DNA from: Candidatus Aenigmatarchaeota archaeon
GTDB lineage: Archaea; Aenigmatarchaeota; Aenigmatarchaeia; QMZP01; QMZT01
DNA: 5,479 nucleotides
Assembly (NCBI GenBank): GCA_030634615.1
Contig: DAOWAL010000085.1
Location: 1 to 5,479, forward strand
Direction: 5' to 3'
Shown here: in pieces, positions 3,830 to 5,479 of the stretch
Layout of the letters: every line of letters starts with the position of its first letter
Position numbering within the stretch: position 1 is the stretch's first letter
Program-made: the position numbers and the translations under genes
Notes under the pieces: generated by a model
Seen by the model: only the letters and a program-made list of their open reading frames with translations
Database searches by the model: none
What the model was told of the DNA's origin: nothing

Positions 3830-4075
3830 ATGGGTGATTGCATAAATATTTTAGAACACAATTTAGTACCGAAGTTTAGGATACTTTCTGATGATGAAAA
3901 AGCAGAGATGCTTGCTAAATTTAAGATAAATGAAAGCAATTTACCCAAGATTTTTGACTCAGATCCAGTTGTAAAGAAGATTGAAGCAAAAGCTGGAGAT
4001 GTTTTTGAGATAATAAGAGAGTCAGAAGTAGCTGGAGAAACAACATATTATAGGTATGTTGTAGAGGCAGTTTAG
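3830..4075 (+). CDS. rpoH: DNA-directed RNA polymerase subunit H (Rpo5)
   Basis: This 81-residue protein is the archaeal counterpart of the C-terminal assembly domain of eukaryotic Rpb5, a small subunit on the lower jaw of RNA polymerase. Diagnostic blocks are ILEHNLVPKFRILS (7-20), LPKI.DSDPVVKKIEAKAGD (about 38-57) and the C-terminal EVAGETTYYRYVV. The length is typical for the family (about 75-85). In the first block the commonly conserved histidine of 'LVPKHE' is F16 here, and the usual glycine of 'IGAKxGD' is E. The ATG at 3830 fits the family N-terminus. No good Shine-Dalgarno precedes it, whereas a GGTGAT lies just inside the coding sequence (3833-3838). An in-frame ATG at 3806 leads only to a five-codon frame ending TGA. 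rpoB follows after 13 nt, the conserved archaeal H-B order, so they are probably cotranscribed. Confidence 0.95.
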   Translation: MGDCINILEHNLVPKFRILSDDEKAEMLAKFKINESNLPKIFDSDPVVKKIEAKAGDVFEIIRESEVAGETTYYRYVVEAV

Positions 4076-4077
4076 TC

Positions 4078-4084
4078 GGTGTGA
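4078..4084 (+). promoter_or_regulatory. Ribosome binding site of rpoB
   Basis: GGTGTGA lies just ahead of the ATG at 4089 in the rpoH-rpoB gap. It resembles the archaeal GGTGATC Shine-Dalgarno and fixes the start. Confidence 0.6.
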
Positions 4085-4088
4085 ATTT

Positions 4089-5479
4089 ATGTTAATACCA
4101 CTTGAGGAAACATTCGGTAACGAGAAGGAATGGGTAAGATATCAGATAGACTCATTCAACAATTTCATTGATTTTGGTTTACAGAAAATAATTGACGAAG
4201 TAGGAACAATACGTGTTGTTCAAGATAAAGAAGATCTTAAGATAAAATTCGGTAAAGTGACAATAGGTGGACCGGTTGTGCATGAGGCAGATGGTTCTGT
4301 AAGGACAATATTTCCAAATGAAGCTCGTATCAGAAACATGAATTATATGTCCCCTATACATGTAAAAATGACTCCTATATTCAACGGTGTTCAGGAAAAA
4401 TCTGAAGACGTTCATATAGGTAATCTCCCTGTTATGATCAAATCAAAAATCTGTACACTTCATGAATTAAACGATGAAGAACTTATAGAAGCAGGTGAAG
4501 ATCCGTCAGATCCCGGAGGATACTTTGTTGTAAACGGTACGGAAAGAGTTTTGGTACTCATAGAAGAAATAGCTTCAAACAAGCCGATTTTTGAAAAAAC
4601 ACCTGAAGACGGTGTTACTGTAAGAATCAACTCAGAAAAATCCGGATTTAAACAAAGACACCTCGTTGAAATGAAAGTTGACGGTGAAATAACAATTTCA
4701 TTTGCAAACATCAAAAAACTTCCAATTGTTGTACTTCTAAAAGCACTTGGTCTTGAAAACGACAAAGAGCTTTGTGACATGGTTTCAAAAGATAACAAGA
4801 TACTCAGTGAATTCTACACAAACCTTTACGAAACAGATGTAATAACAACAGAAGAAGCGGTTGACTTCATTGGAAGGAAACTTAAAGTTTCAAAAGATTA
4901 CATTGAAGAAAGAGTAAACCAGATTCTTGACAGATATCTGTTGCCTCATCTTGGTCAGGATATCAGCAACAGGATGACAAAGGACAAATATCTTGCAAGA
5001 ATTATCAGAAAATGTATCTGCGTAAAACTTGGGATTTCTTCTGAAGATGACATTGATCATTATTCCAACAAAAGACTTCTCATGTCAGGAAAACTTTTCG
5101 AGCAGCTATTCAGGTCAATAATGCTTGGAAGGTGGGGTCTTATAGCAAAAATGACTTACAATTATCAAAAACTTGTAAAAAGGGGAAAATTCCCGACAGT
5201 ACAGTCAATCATAGAAGCAAATACAGTTACAAAGCAGATATTATCTTCGCTTGCCACAGGAACATGGATTGGCGGCAGGACAGGTGTGTCACAAAGGCTT
5301 GACAGAAGCTCATACATCAAGACAGTATCTCATTTACGATCAGTATTATCACCTTTGACTCCAACTCAGGAGCATTTCAAGGCACGACAGGTTCACCCAA
5401 CTGAATGGGGTAAATTGTGTCCAGCAGAGACTCCTGAAGGAAGTTCAATAGGTCTTAGGAAACATCTGGCTCTTCTTAC
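4089..5479 (+). CDS. rpoB: DNA-directed RNA polymerase large subunit Rpo2 (B or B''), N-terminal part
   Basis: The open frame of 463 codons runs off the window. It encodes the N-terminal part of the second-largest RNA polymerase subunit, which forms one side of the DNA cleft. Recognisable blocks in order are: the N-terminal DSFNNFIDFGLQKIIDEV (about 23-40); LPVMIKSKIC at 113-122; DPGGYFVVNGTERV from D141, in the protrusion/lobe region; the fork-region sequence GTWIGGRTGVSQRLDR; and ARQVHPTEWGKLCPAETPEG from A432. The ATG at 4089 follows a good ribosome binding site and matches the usual archaeal N-terminus. Only the sequence beyond 5479 will show whether the gene continues as a full-length B or ends at about 500-550 codons as B'' with a separate rpoB', which would help place the organism. 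No frameshift or missing motif is seen. Confidence 0.96.
   Translation, partial: MLIPLEETFGNEKEWVRYQIDSFNNFIDFGLQKIIDEVGTIRVVQDKEDLKIKFGKVTIGGPVVHEADGSVRTIFPNEARIRNMNYMSPIHVKMTPIFNGVQEKSEDVHIGNLPVMIKSKICTLHELNDEELIEAGEDPSDPGGYFVVNGTERVLVLIEEIASNKPIFEKTPEDGVTVRINSEKSGFKQRHLVEMKVDGEITISFANIKKLPIVVLLKALGLENDKELCDMVSKDNKILSEFYTNLYETDVITTEEAVDFIGRKLKVSKDYIEERVNQILDRYLLPHLGQDISNRMTKDKYLARIIRKCICVKLGISSEDDIDHYSNKRLLMSGKLFEQLFRSIMLGRWGLIAKMTYNYQKLVKRGKFPTVQSIIEANTVTKQILSSLATGTWIGGRTGVSQRLDRSSYIKTVSHLRSVLSPLTPTQEHFKARQVHPTEWGKLCPAETPEGSSIGLRKHLALL

Noticed and set aside
4460..4798. 112-codon minus-strand frame
   Set aside because: It is antisense to rpoB, whose conserved motifs run uninterrupted across the region.

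Overview
The window is archaeal. The evidence is: a complete gene for RNA polymerase subunit H (Rpo5) followed by the start of the large subunit Rpo2 (RpoB); three tRNA genes interrupted by introns, of which Asp and both Lys introns fold into clear bulge-helix-bulge (BHB) splice motifs; TATA boxes about 25-30 nt ahead of most predicted transcript starts; and tRNA genes without an encoded CCA. The DNA is AT-rich. The lineage cannot be fixed from this window. Interruption of all three tRNAs, one of them twice, is unusual for ordinary Euryarchaeota and recalls Thermoproteales or some DPANN/ARMAN-type lineages.

Layout. (1) 1-489: the 3' part of a membrane-anchored protein with a beta-rich C-terminal domain. 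(2) 541-679: tRNA-Tyr(GUA) with a 65-nt intron, followed by a T-run. (3) 720-2087: an apparently leaderless gene for a cytoplasmic eight-bladed PQQ/BamB-type beta-propeller. It has a peculiar C-terminal tail of tandem six-residue repeats. (4) 2061-2807, minus strand: arsenite methyltransferase ArsM, whose 3' end overlaps the propeller gene. A short dyad lies in its promoter, and on the other side of the same palindromic TATA box is a possible 29-residue membrane microprotein (2877-2966). (5) 3057-3629: an RNA cluster of 5S rRNA, tRNA-Asp(GUC) with one intron, and tRNA-Lys(UUU) with two introns, one in the anticodon loop and one in the T-loop. Each gene has its own TATA box. (6) 3760-5479: the start of the RNA polymerase operon, with a palindromic AT-rich promoter, then rpoH (rpo5) and rpoB (rpo2), which runs off the window.

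How the parts relate. The 5S/tRNA cluster and the polymerase operon are core information-processing genes, while arsM is an accessory arsenic-detoxification gene placed between the propeller gene and the RNA cluster. The strongest unusual features are the doubly interrupted tRNA-Lys with a well-formed T-loop BHB intron, the ambiguous 3' splice site of the tRNA-Tyr intron, the hexapeptide repeats on the propeller protein, and the shared promoter region between arsM and the candidate microprotein.
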